DNA from: JAYZDK01 sp964604165
GTDB taxonomy: Bacteria; Myxococcota_A; UBA796; CAJQPC01
Assembly: GCA_964604165.1 (NCBI GenBank)
Contig: CAZRYF010000015.1
Coordinates: 6,505 to 70,504 of the forward strand
Direction: 5' to 3'
DNA length: 64,000 nt
Shown here: piece after piece, positions 19,440 to 28,743 of the stretch
How the letters are laid out: the number at the start of each line of letters is the position of its first letter
Position numbering within the stretch: position 1 is the first letter of the stretch
The notes under the pieces: model-generated
The model's database searches: none
What the model was told of the DNA's origin: nothing
What the model saw: only the letters and a program-made list of their open reading frames with translations
Program-made: the position numbers and the translations under genes

Positions 19440-20315
19440 ATGTACCCAGCGCACTTCTCCAACCAGTTGACAGGCTGGATTGTCGGAGCGTTCCTTGTGG
19501 GTCTCTTCTCGCTGGAGAGGCCGGCTTGGGCAGGGGATGTAGATCAGGAGTTCGCAGTGCGATGCGCAGGTTGCCACTCCATTGGAGAGGGGCGCCGTGT
19601 CGGGCCAGATCTACAAGGGGTGCTGGACAGGCGAAGTGAAGAATGGGCCGTAGCATTTGTGCAGAACTCGGCAGCACTCATTGCCTCGGGCGATGCCGAT
19701 GCTGTCGCCTTGTTCGCCGAGTACACCCAAATCCCGATGCCCCCCCAGGATCTCAGCGCCGAAGAGGTGCTGGAGCTTCTCTCCTTGACGCGTGTGGCGC
19801 CCTCCGCTGATGATCTCCAAGAGGCGAAGAATGAAGACGCCGCTCCGGTGCTCGAGGGGAGTGCTGATCGCGGCCAGTCGTTGTTTCAGGGGATTGACCG
19901 GTTTGAGGAGAAAGGGCCTAGCTGCATTTCCTGTCACAGCGTTCGCAACGACGCAGTCATCAGTGGTGGCATTCTCGGACCGGAGCTGACCGAAACCCTC
20001 AAGGGATTGGAAGCACCCTCGGCGGGACAGGCCAAGGTAGGCGGCTTTGTGCAGTCCCAGCCCATTATGCAGCGGGCCTACGCCGACCATCCCCCGACAA
20101 GCCAGGAGATCGCCGATCTGGCGGCATTCTTGGTTCGCGTCAACCAGGACCAGGCACATCACATGCCCGCGGACACAGGACGAAAACTGGCCCTGAGCGG
20201 CGTGGCTGGGACCACGCTGCTTCTGGGGCTCTACAGCCTCCTCTGGCGCAACCGGAAGCGGGGCTCTGTCAACCAGGAAATCTACGACCGCCAGGTCAAG
20301 TCAACGGACCTCTAA
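19440..20315 (+). CDS. Membrane-anchored di-heme cytochrome c (NarC-like)
   Basis: 291 residues; ATG at 19440 follows GGAGG. A signal sequence ends near AWA31. The first heme site is C42-AG-CH46, the second C162-IS-CH166. A C-terminal hydrophobic helix (about 255-275, SGVAGTTLLLGLYSLLW) followed by basic residues anchors it with the hemes in the periplasm. It directly precedes narG and continues the operon (20-base gap). Thermus nitrate reductase operons begin with a di-heme cytochrome narC needed for the membrane enzyme, and the same role (electron transfer or attachment of NarGHI) is likely here. It is not a NapB. Confidence 0.85.
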   Translation: MYPAHFSNQLTGWIVGAFLVGLFSLERPAWAGDVDQEFAVRCAGCHSIGEGRRVGPDLQGVLDRRSEEWAVAFVQNSAALIASGDADAVALFAEYTQIPMPPQDLSAEEVLELLSLTRVAPSADDLQEAKNEDAAPVLEGSADRGQSLFQGIDRFEEKGPSCISCHSVRNDAVISGGILGPELTETLKGLEAPSAGQAKVGGFVQSQPIMQRAYADHPPTSQEIADLAAFLVRVNQDQAHHMPADTGRKLALSGVAGTTLLLGLYSLLWRNRKRGSVNQEIYDRQVKSTDL

Positions 20316-20338
20316 ACCTCCAATACGCGGGGACAATC

Positions 20339-23300
20339 ATGGGTTGGATCAAGGACATCATCTCTCCGGAAACCCGGAAGTGGGAGGAGTTTTACCGCAA
20401 CCGGTTTCAACATGACCGGATCGTGCGGAGTACCCACGGCGTGAACTGTACAGGGGGCTGTTCCTGGCAGATCCACGTGAAAGACGGGATCGTCACCTGG
20501 GAAACCCAACAGCTTGACTATCCCCTCCTGGAGGACGGGCTTCCGCCCTATGAGCCCCGAGGATGTCAGCGGGGAATCTCCTATTCCTGGTACCTCTACA
20601 GCCCGCTTCGTATCAAATATCCGTTGATTCGCAGCTCGTTGTTGCTGGCTTTTCGGGCCAAGAAGGCAGAACAGGGTGGGGATCCCATGAGGGCCTGGAT
20701 CGCCCTGCAGGAAGACGAAGAGGCGCGGCGGGCGTACCAGCAGTCACGAGGGAAGGGGGGCTTCCTTCGGGCGACGTGGGATGAAGCGATGGAGATTGCA
20801 TCCGTAGCCAACCTGTACACCGCCAAGAAGTACGGCCCGGATCGAGTGATTGGATTCTCTCCGATTCCCGCGATGTCGATGCTCTCCTACGCGGCTGGGT
20901 CTCGATTCCTACAGCTCTTTGGCGGCATCAACCTGAGCTTCTACGATTGGTACTGTGACCTGCCCACGGCGTTTCCAGAGATCTGGGGAGAGCAAACCGA
21001 CGTGGCGGAGAGCGCAGACTGGTACAACGCCAAGATGATTGCAGACATGGGCGCGTGTCTCAACATGACCCGCACCCCGGACTGTCACTTTTTTGCCGAG
21101 TCAAGGCACAACGGAACCAAGGCCGTGGTCTTTGCGCCCGATTTCAGCCAGGTCTGCAAATATGCCGACCAGTGGGTGCCGCTTCACGCGGGAAGCGACG
21201 GGGCCTTCTGGATGGCCGTCACCCATGTGATTCTCAAGGAATTTCACCACGATCAGAAGACACCCTATTTCTTGGACTACGTGAAAAAGTATACCGACAG
21301 TCCGTATTTGGTGCATCTGGACGAGGAGAACGGGCATTTCAAGCCAGGACGACTTCTTCGGGCTTCAGAGCTGTCCGAATATCGTGACGTGGAAAAAGGC
21401 GAGTGGAAGTTTGTGAACCTGGACGAGACCACGGGGCAACCGGTGGTGCCCAAGGGAAGCTCGGGGTCACGGTGGGATGATTCAAAAAACTGGAACATGA
21501 AGCTCGAAGATGCCGTGAACGATCGGCCCTACGATCCCATCCTGTCTCTTCTGGGAAGGGGTGGAAAGGTAGCGCAGACCGAGTTTACCGAGTTTGGGTT
21601 GGACAATTCGGTTCTGCGTGGGGTGCCCACCATGGAGATCGAGACGGTCGACGGGGTACGAACGGTCACGACGGTCTACGACCTGATGATGGCCCAGTAC
21701 GGAGTGTCCCGCGGTCTCGCTGGCCAATACCCGGCGGACTACACGGACAAGGACGCTGCCTATACGCCGGCTTGGCAGGAGATCTTCACGGGCGTGGCAA
21801 GTGACACCGTCCTCCAGTTCGCCCGGGAGTGGGCATCGACCGCTGAAACCACAGGCGGAAAGTGCATGATCATTATCGGTGCCGGTATCAACCACTGGTA
21901 CCACGCCAACCTGATGTACCGGGCGGGGGCGATGGCCCTCATGATGTGTGGTTGCGTCGGAAAGAACGGTGGCGGTCTGAATCACTATGTGGGCCAGGAG
22001 AAGCTTGCTCCTGTAGACTCCTGGGGCTCGATTGCCTTTGCGAAGGACTGGAAGAAGGCCCCCAGGCTGCAGCAAGCCCCCATCTGGCACTACATCAACA
22101 CCTGCCAGTATCGGTATGATGGACAGTTTTCTCGCTACAACACGGTCCCGGAGAATGACCTGACAGCGATGCATACAGCCGATAGCATCTTCAAGTCGGT
22201 GCGAATGGGTTGGATGCCCTTCTATCCCCAGTTCAAGCAGAACTCGCTGGAGCTGACCCGCGAGGCACAGGAGGCAGGGGCGAGCACGGACGGCGACATC
22301 GAGAATTACGTGCTGGAGAAGCTCAAGTCGAAGGAGCTGGAGTACTCCGTTGCCGATCCGGATGCGGAAGAGAACTTCCCCCGGGTCTGGTACATCTGGC
22401 GGGGCAACGCGATCATGGGGTCCATGAAGGGGCATGAGTACTGTCTCAAGCACTACCTGGGCACCCACTCCAACGCCATTGGCCAGGACAGCGAGGAGCA
22501 TCCCTCCGAGGTGAACTGGCGAGAGGACGCTCCGATTGGGAAGATGGACCTGATCCTCAACCTGAACTTCCGGATGGACAGCTCTGCCCTCTACTCAGAC
22601 ATCGTCCTTCCCGCGGCCTCCTGGTACGAGAAGGCGGACCTGAACAGCACGGACATGCACTCCTTCATTCACCCCCTTTCGGCCGCGATTCCGCCGGTTT
22701 GGGAGTCGAAGACGGACTGGGACATCTTCAAGGAGCTGGCACGGCAGACCAGTGAAGCGGCGAAGGTCTACTATCCTGAGCCCCAGAAAGATGTCCTCAC
22801 CGCGCCCCTCTCCCACGACTCGCCGGGAGAGATCAGTCAACCGGAGATCAAGGACTGGTACCTGGGAGAGTGCGAGGCGATCCCTGGCAAGACCATGCAC
22901 AAGATTATCGTGCAGGACCGGGACTACACGGCCCTCTACGACGAGTTCATCACCCTCGGAGAGAACATTCGAAAGAACGGACTGGGTGCTCATGGCAACC
23001 ATTTCGACTGCGCCGACGAATATGACGCGATGATCGAGTCCAATCACTTTCCCGTGGAGCAGCTGGGGGAGAAGGTGCTGCCATCTTTGAAGGAAGATGA
23101 ATGGGCAGCCAATGCGGTGTTGCATTTGTCCAGCTTGACCAACGGAAAACTGACGGTTCGTGCCTACGAGAATGCCGCCGACAAAACCAGCCTTCCCCTG
23201 GTGGGCCTCGGTACCGGAAGCGCTGATGTGAGGATTCGGTATGCGGACATTCAGGCCCAGCCGCGTCGCTACAACAGCTCACCGTTGTGGTCTGGGTTGA

Positions 23301-23953
23301 TGCAGGAAGGCCGGGCGTATTCCGCATACACCTACAACGTCGAGCAACTGGTGCCCTGGCGGACACTCACCGGGCGCCAACACTTCTATCTCGACCACGA
23401 GATGTACCTGGCCTACGGGGAGAATCTCCCGACCTTCAAGCCGTCGCCCAAGCCCGCCGCCTATGGCGACCTGAAGCAAACCCTCAAGCAGGGTGACGCG
23501 AGAATCCTGAACTGCCTCACGCCCCATGGCAAGTGGCACATTCACTCCACCTACATGGAAAACCACCGGATGCTGACCCTGTCTCGGGGCTGCGAACCGG
23601 TCTGGATCAGTGAGCCCGACGCGGAAGCCCTCGGCATCCAGGACAACGACTGGTGCGAGGTCTACAACGACCATGGCGTCTATTGCGCTCGCGCTGCGGT
23701 GAGTGCGCGGATTCCACCGGGCGTTTGCATCGTCTACCATGTGCCGGAGCGGACGGTTGGCATTCCGAAATCACAGGTTCGCGGTGGCAAACGGGCCGGT
23801 GGTCACAACAGCTTCACGCGGATTCACCTGAAGCCGAACTTCCTCGCCGGTGGGTATGGGCAGTTCAGCTACCACTTCAACTACTGGGGCCCCATCGCCC
23901 CCCAGAGAGACACCCACGTCATCGTCAAGCGCATGGACAAGGTGGACTGGTAG
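20339..23953 (+). CDS. narG: Respiratory nitrate reductase alpha subunit
   Basis: 1,204 residues. Catalytic molybdenum (bis-MGD) subunit that reduces nitrate to nitrite at the cytoplasmic face. The N-terminus carries the FS0 cluster ligands in NarG style (H33-x3-C37-x3-C41, then the RGCQRG cysteine). The Mo-ligating Asp lies in LSFYDWYCDLP, followed by WGEQTDV.ESADWYN, both diagnostic of NarG. The length matches the family. No twin-arginine signal is visible at the N-terminus (MGWIKDIISPE), in keeping with a cytoplasmic orientation. ATG at 20339 follows a GGGGAC-like site. Operon with the cytochrome and narHJI. Confidence 0.97.
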   Translation: MGWIKDIISPETRKWEEFYRNRFQHDRIVRSTHGVNCTGGCSWQIHVKDGIVTWETQQLDYPLLEDGLPPYEPRGCQRGISYSWYLYSPLRIKYPLIRSSLLLAFRAKKAEQGGDPMRAWIALQEDEEARRAYQQSRGKGGFLRATWDEAMEIASVANLYTAKKYGPDRVIGFSPIPAMSMLSYAAGSRFLQLFGGINLSFYDWYCDLPTAFPEIWGEQTDVAESADWYNAKMIADMGACLNMTRTPDCHFFAESRHNGTKAVVFAPDFSQVCKYADQWVPLHAGSDGAFWMAVTHVILKEFHHDQKTPYFLDYVKKYTDSPYLVHLDEENGHFKPGRLLRASELSEYRDVEKGEWKFVNLDETTGQPVVPKGSSGSRWDDSKNWNMKLEDAVNDRPYDPILSLLGRGGKVAQTEFTEFGLDNSVLRGVPTMEIETVDGVRTVTTVYDLMMAQYGVSRGLAGQYPADYTDKDAAYTPAWQEIFTGVASDTVLQFAREWASTAETTGGKCMIIIGAGINHWYHANLMYRAGAMALMMCGCVGKNGGGLNHYVGQEKLAPVDSWGSIAFAKDWKKAPRLQQAPIWHYINTCQYRYDGQFSRYNTVPENDLTAMHTADSIFKSVRMGWMPFYPQFKQNSLELTREAQEAGASTDGDIENYVLEKLKSKELEYSVADPDAEENFPRVWYIWRGNAIMGSMKGHEYCLKHYLGTHSNAIGQDSEEHPSEVNWREDAPIGKMDLILNLNFRMDSSALYSDIVLPAASWYEKADLNSTDMHSFIHPLSAAIPPVWESKTDWDIFKELARQTSEAAKVYYPEPQKDVLTAPLSHDSPGEISQPEIKDWYLGECEAIPGKTMHKIIVQDRDYTALYDEFITLGENIRKNGLGAHGNHFDCADEYDAMIESNHFPVEQLGEKVLPSLKEDEWAANAVLHLSSLTNGKLTVRAYENAADKTSLPLVGLGTGSADVRIRYADIQAQPRRYNSSPLWSGLMQEGRAYSAYTYNVEQLVPWRTLTGRQHFYLDHEMYLAYGENLPTFKPSPKPAAYGDLKQTLKQGDARILNCLTPHGKWHIHSTYMENHRMLTLSRGCEPVWISEPDAEALGIQDNDWCEVYNDHGVYCARAAVSARIPPGVCIVYHVPERTVGIPKSQVRGGKRAGGHNSFTRIHLKPNFLAGGYGQFSYHFNYWGPIAPQRDTHVIVKRMDKVDW

Positions 23954-23985
23954 AACGTGTCGATCCCAACAATTCGAGGACAGTC

Positions 23986-25542
23986 ATGAACGTACGATCG
24001 CAGATTTCGATGGTGTTCCATCTTGATAAATGTATTGGGTGCCACACCTGTTCCGTCGCCTGCAAGAACATCTGGACCGATCGAAAAGGTGCGGAGTACA
24101 TGTGGTGGAACAACGTGGAGACCAAGCCCGGCACTGGCTACCCGGGCAAGTGGGAGGATCAGGAGATCTACAAAGGAGGGTGGGAAAAGTGTGGAGATGG
24201 GTGCATTGACCTGAAGGGGGCGGGCAAGAAGAAGGGGCTCGCGAACCTGTTTCACAATCCGAATATGCCGGTGATTGACGACTACTACGAGCCGTTCACC
24301 TATCGCTATCTGGACCTGATCGAATCGCCAGCCTGCGACGATCAGCCAACGGCTCGACCCGTGTCGTTGATCACCGGCGAACCCATGGACATCAAGATGG
24401 GACCCAACTGGGATGACGATCTCGGTGGCTCCCCTGACTATGCACGCAAGGATCCCAACCTGAAGGGCCTCTCTCCCGCCTTGCAGGAGGCCATGTTTGA
24501 GATGGAGCGGCTGACCTTCTTCTATCTTCCGAGGATGTGCAACCACTGTCTGAATCCGGCCTGTGTGGCTTCCTGTCCATCGGGCGCCATCTACAAGAGG
24601 GGAGAAGACGGCGTCGTGTTGATCAACCAGGATGCCTGCCGGGCCTGGCGAATGTGCGTCACGGCCTGTCCCTACAAGAAGTCCTACTACAATTGGAACA
24701 CGGGGAAGTCAGAGAAGTGCATCCTGTGCTATCCGCGGATCGAGGCGGGGCACGCACCTGCGTGCATGCACTCCTGTGTCGGTCGGATTCGGTACCTGGG
24801 TGTGCTCCTTTACGATGCGGACAAGATCCAGGAAACGGCAGCGGCCTCGGATGAGGACCTGGTGGATCGGCACCTCGAGCTGATCCTTGACCCAAACGAC
24901 CCGGAGGTAATTGCATCGGCCAAGAAGAACGGCGTCGCAGACTCCACGATCAAGGCGGCCCAGTCGTCACCCACCTACAAATTTGTAAAGGAGTGGGGGC
25001 TTGCTCTGCCTCTCCACCCTGAATTCAGAACATTGCCAATGCTCTTCTATGTACCCCCGTTGATGCCCGTCATGGCGTCGGTCAAGGAGGTCTCAAACGA
25101 AGCGCAGGCTGACAAGCTCAACCCGATCGCCAAGGCCTGGCCCGACAAGTGGCTTTACGACACCAGCACCAAGGACTTGTGGGGAGGGATTGAGGAGGCT
25201 CGTCTGCCCCTTGAATACCTGGCCAACATGTTTAGCAATGGCGAAACAGAAAAGGTCGCGGATCGAATCCAGAAGTTGATGGCAGTTCGAATTCACCGAC
25301 GCCACGTCACTGTGGGTGACATCGAGAAGGAGAAGGCAGCGGAGGTCCTTGAGGCCACCGGCTTGACCGCCCCGATGGCCGACGCCATCTACAAGTTGAC
25401 TGCCCTTGCCAAGTTCGACGAGCGATTTGTGGTTCCTGCATCCCACCGGGAGCAGGCCATTGAAATGTTGGAGTTCACCGGTGACGCCAAGGGCAGCACC
25501 GGGTTTGGTTTCAAAGAAGGCACCGCAAAGAGAGGATCATAG
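23986..25542 (+). CDS. narH: Respiratory nitrate reductase beta subunit (Fe-S)
   Basis: 518 residues carrying four Fe-S clusters that link the heme subunit to NarG. Ligand groups are visible as CIGCHTCSVACK near the N-terminus, CNHCLNPACVASCPSG, CRAWRMCVTACPYKK and CILCYPR...CMHSCVGR. The Trp in CRAWRMC replaces a Cys, as in the [3Fe-4S] cluster of canonical NarH. The ATG at 23986 follows GAGGA 32 bases after the narG stop; the frame's upstream extension to 23653 lies inside narG and is rejected. Usual length for NarH. Confidence 0.97.
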   Translation: MNVRSQISMVFHLDKCIGCHTCSVACKNIWTDRKGAEYMWWNNVETKPGTGYPGKWEDQEIYKGGWEKCGDGCIDLKGAGKKKGLANLFHNPNMPVIDDYYEPFTYRYLDLIESPACDDQPTARPVSLITGEPMDIKMGPNWDDDLGGSPDYARKDPNLKGLSPALQEAMFEMERLTFFYLPRMCNHCLNPACVASCPSGAIYKRGEDGVVLINQDACRAWRMCVTACPYKKSYYNWNTGKSEKCILCYPRIEAGHAPACMHSCVGRIRYLGVLLYDADKIQETAAASDEDLVDRHLELILDPNDPEVIASAKKNGVADSTIKAAQSSPTYKFVKEWGLALPLHPEFRTLPMLFYVPPLMPVMASVKEVSNEAQADKLNPIAKAWPDKWLYDTSTKDLWGGIEEARLPLEYLANMFSNGETEKVADRIQKLMAVRIHRRHVTVGDIEKEKAAEVLEATGLTAPMADAIYKLTALAKFDERFVVPASHREQAIEMLEFTGDAKGSTGFGFKEGTAKRGS

Positions 25543-25543
25543 G

Positions 25544-26308
25544 ATGTTTCGAGCCCACTACGAACAACTCGCAGCCCTGTTTGCCTACCCCGAGAGCGAC
25601 TACCTCTTCCGGGTATCTTCCACCCGTGCCTCGCTGGCCAAGGGATACCCACAGGCTGCTGCGGACATTGATGAATTCCTTGCTCTCGTCCCTCAACCTT
25701 CCAAGGACCTTCCGGTTCCTTTGGAGCGGGTGCAAGAGGTCTTCACCCGGACCTTTGAGGTTCAGTCCATCACCACACTCGACGTGGGCTACCTCATGTT
25801 TGGCGATGACTACAAGCGAGCTGAACTCCTTGTCCAGCTAAACCGCGAGCTTCGCGAGGCCAAGGTGAACGTAGGTCGGGAGCTGCCTGACCACCTCTCC
25901 AGCATTTTGCGCCTCCTGGCTCGGTGGAAGGACCGGGAAATGGCGCAGGAGCTGGTGCAGTACGTGCTCCACCCAACGGTCCAGGCCATGGTCTTTGAGT
26001 TCCGTGAGGAACGGGTGGAACAGCGAAACTCCCTCTACAAGAAGCACTACAAGACGGTACTCGACATTGACCGTGATCGGCTGATCATGTTCCGGCATCT
26101 CCTGAAGGCGGTGCAGCGGGTACTGGAGGTCGACTTTGAGGTGGAAACCGTCCCGGAAATTCCAGAGTCGACCGCGTTCCTGCGGTCGCTTCAGCGCGAG
26201 TTCGAGATCGAAGAGAGGGGCGCAGGACATCGACCTTCCGCCATGCGGCCCGACCCAGTGGCCGCCGGGAATGGCTGCCAGGTAGGAGGAGCGAACAATG
26301 TCCGTTGA
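25544..26308 (+). CDS. narJ: Nitrate reductase assembly chaperone
   Basis: 254 residues, a DmsD/TorD/NarJ-family chaperone needed to insert the molybdenum cofactor into NarG before membrane attachment. Visible features are the N-terminal LAALFAYPES, the central THSD-like DVGYLMFGDDYKR..LL segment, and a largely helical body with ELPDHL. One base separates its ATG from the narH stop, and its 3' end overlaps narI by 11 bases, so translation is coupled. The last 40 residues are low in conservation and Gly/Ala-rich. Confidence 0.92.
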   Translation: MFRAHYEQLAALFAYPESDYLFRVSSTRASLAKGYPQAAADIDEFLALVPQPSKDLPVPLERVQEVFTRTFEVQSITTLDVGYLMFGDDYKRAELLVQLNRELREAKVNVGRELPDHLSSILRLLARWKDREMAQELVQYVLHPTVQAMVFEFREERVEQRNSLYKKHYKTVLDIDRDRLIMFRHLLKAVQRVLEVDFEVETVPEIPESTAFLRSLQREFEIEERGAGHRPSAMRPDPVAAGNGCQVGGANNVR

Positions 26309-27023
26309 CACTCTTCTGTTGGTTGTCTTTCCCTACGTGGCTGTGGTGGTGTTTGTATTGGGCGTCTGGTCCAGAATGCGCGACAGGGGGTTTCAGGTCT
26401 CGTCCCTTTCCTCCCAATTCCTGGAGGGGCGCAAGCTCTTTTGGGGGTCCGTTCCGTTTCACTTTGGGCTCATTGTGCTCTTCTTTGGGCATTTGAGCGC
26501 GTTCCTCCTGCCAAAGGCGACGCTCGCCTGGAATGCGATTCCCGCTCGGTTGATCGTGTTGGAGGTCACGGCCTTCATCTTTGGGTTGAGCGTGCTGGTG
26601 GGACTTGCCCAGCTGATCGTGAGGAGGATCTCCGATCCGCGAATTCGAGTGGTCACCTCTCGTATGGACTTTGCCATTGAGTTTGTGTTGCTGGCCCAGG
26701 TGATCCTCGGATGTTGGATCGCCCTTGGATATCGCTGGGGTTCGTCCTGGTTTGCCTCGGACCTCTCCCCCTACCTTTGGTCCTTGGTCAAGCTGGGCCC
26801 GGACACCAGCGCTGTGTTTGCCCTTCCATGGGTGGTGAAGCTCCACATCTTCGGTGCATTTCTTGTGTTGTTCATGGTCCCGTTCACCCGGTTGGTCCAC
26901 TTTGTAGCGGCGCCGCTCCACTACATCGCCAGGCCCTACCAGCAGGTGCTCTGGCACTGGGACCCCAAGAAGGTCCGAAGCACTTCGACGCCATGGTCGA
27001 TTCACAGGCCCAAGAACACCTGA
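26298..27023 (+). CDS. narI: Respiratory nitrate reductase gamma subunit (cytochrome b)
   Basis: 241 residues with five predicted membrane helices. The four heme b ligands occur with canonical spacing: H55 and H65 in the second helix, H183 and H201 in the last (gaps of 10 and 18, as in E. coli NarI). It oxidises quinol at the periplasmic side and passes electrons to NarH. The start at 26298 (ATG, after AGGAGGAGC) lies inside narJ. A 69-base gap with no clear terminator separates it from the first narK. Confidence 0.95.
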   Translation: MSVDTLLLVVFPYVAVVVFVLGVWSRMRDRGFQVSSLSSQFLEGRKLFWGSVPFHFGLIVLFFGHLSAFLLPKATLAWNAIPARLIVLEVTAFIFGLSVLVGLAQLIVRRISDPRIRVVTSRMDFAIEFVLLAQVILGCWIALGYRWGSSWFASDLSPYLWSLVKLGPDTSAVFALPWVVKLHIFGAFLVLFMVPFTRLVHFVAAPLHYIARPYQQVLWHWDPKKVRSTSTPWSIHRPKNT

Positions 27024-27092
27024 CTTCATATTTGGCCCAACAGCCCCCATTCCCACCCCAACAGTGATCCGGTGATGCCCCAGGAGGCCTCT

Positions 27093-28703
27093 ATGTCTCG
27101 CGCAGATTTGACGGAATGGAATGTCGAGGACGATCAGTTCTGGCAGTCCAAGGGAAAGCGAATTGCCAACCGAAACCTCTGGGTGTCGATCCCGAGTCTT
27201 TTGTGCGGGTTTTCCGTTTGGTTGATGTGGGGAATCATCGCTGTCCAGATGAAGAACCTGGGCTTTGATTTCTCCCCATCCGAGCTTTTCACGTTGACTG
27301 CCATCGCGGGATTGACTGGCGCCACCCTGCGCATTCCAAGCTCGTTTTTCATTCGCCTTGCCGGCGGACGAAACACCATCTTCTTCACCACCTCTCTCCT
27401 GATGATTCCGGCGCTTGGCGCGGCGTTTGCGCTGCAGGACCCCACAACCCCGCTCTGGGTATTCCAGGGATTGGCCCTCTTTTCGGGGTTTGGCGGGGGA
27501 AATTTCGCCAGCTCCATGAGCAATATCAGCTTCTTCTATCCAAAGAAGAACCAAGGGTATGCCTTGGGGATGAACGCCGGGCTCGGAAACTTCGGCGTCA
27601 CGACCATGCAGATCCTGATTCCCCTGTCCATGACCGTTGCGTTGGCCGGACCGTGGAGCGGAAGCTCCATGATCTTGAAGACTGCGAGTGGAACGATCTT
27701 CAAGAGGATTCCCGCTGGGGCGGAGACCTACTTGTCCAGTGCGGGCTGGGTTTGGATGCTTTTTCTCTTGCCGCTCGCCTTTCTGGGTTGGACTCGAATG
27801 AACAACATTCGGACCGAGGCGGTCTCGCCGAACATCAAGGGACCACTTGTCTCTTTTGGGCGCATTTCCTGGCTGTTGCTTATCGGGTTCGTGACAGCCA
27901 GTGTGGGGTTAAAGGTGATCCTCGCCTACAGCGCTCTGACCTGGGTCAAGTGGTTCGTTCTCCCAGCGGTCATTGCTACAACTGTCTTCCTGATGAAGGC
28001 GTTGTCCCCCGGGGAAATCAAGAAAAGTCTGGCCAGGCAATACAAGATATTTGGCCACAAACACACCTGGGTCATGACCATCATCTATACGATGACATTC
28101 GGTTCCTTCATTGGTTTTTCGGCAGCTGTCGGGCTTTCCATCAAGTTCATCTTTGGTGTCAAGCACATTCAGGATGCAACAGGCGCTTGGGAGCACCTTC
28201 CTAACCCCGACGGACCGGCGACCTTCATGTATGTCTGGGTGGGGGCCTTCATCGGGGCGTTGATTCGTCCAGTGGGGGGGTGGCTCGCAGACAAGGCGGG
28301 AGGAGCTATTCTGACTCAGGTTGTGGCGGTGGTCATGACCGTGAGTTCGGTGGGGGTGGGCTACTACGCGCACCTTGCCTACCAGTCAGCAACTCCACAA
28401 GACTACTTTCTGATGTTTTTCGTGTTGATTGTGGTGTTGTTCACCGCGACGGGAATTGGAAACGGCTCCACGTTTCGAACGATCTCCATGATCTTCAGCG
28501 AAGAACAGCGGGGCCCCGTGCTCGGCTGGACCTCTGCGGTGGCTGCTTATGGCGCCTTCTTGATTCCGAAGGTCATCGGGGAGCAGATGAAGGCCGGAAC
28601 GCCGGAGGTCGCAATGTACGGATTTGCTGGGTTCTATGCACTCTGTGCGGTTCTGAACTGGTGGTGCTACCTGGGACCCAAGGCAGACTACAAGAATCCA
28701 TGA
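27093..28703 (+). CDS. narK: Nitrate/nitrite transporter NarK (first copy)
   Basis: 536 residues, major facilitator superfamily with about 12 helices. The nitrate-porter signatures are present: GLTGATLRIPSSFF (substrate Arg in helix 2), FGGGNFASSMSNISFFYPKKNQG and GMNAGLGNFGVT. ATG at 27093 is preceded by AGGAGG with 6-base spacing; the alternative at 27072 has no site. An internal hydrophilic stretch at about 255-270 and a longer loop near 345-375 account for the extra length over the family norm. Likely imports nitrate or exchanges it for nitrite for the adjacent NarGHI. Confidence 0.93.
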   Translation: MSRADLTEWNVEDDQFWQSKGKRIANRNLWVSIPSLLCGFSVWLMWGIIAVQMKNLGFDFSPSELFTLTAIAGLTGATLRIPSSFFIRLAGGRNTIFFTTSLLMIPALGAAFALQDPTTPLWVFQGLALFSGFGGGNFASSMSNISFFYPKKNQGYALGMNAGLGNFGVTTMQILIPLSMTVALAGPWSGSSMILKTASGTIFKRIPAGAETYLSSAGWVWMLFLLPLAFLGWTRMNNIRTEAVSPNIKGPLVSFGRISWLLLIGFVTASVGLKVILAYSALTWVKWFVLPAVIATTVFLMKALSPGEIKKSLARQYKIFGHKHTWVMTIIYTMTFGSFIGFSAAVGLSIKFIFGVKHIQDATGAWEHLPNPDGPATFMYVWVGAFIGALIRPVGGWLADKAGGAILTQVVAVVMTVSSVGVGYYAHLAYQSATPQDYFLMFFVLIVVLFTATGIGNGSTFRTISMIFSEEQRGPVLGWTSAVAAYGAFLIPKVIGEQMKAGTPEVAMYGFAGFYALCAVLNWWCYLGPKADYKNP

Positions 28704-28743
28704 CCTGGCGATGAGCGATCCGGCTTTTCGAAAGTAGCTAAAA

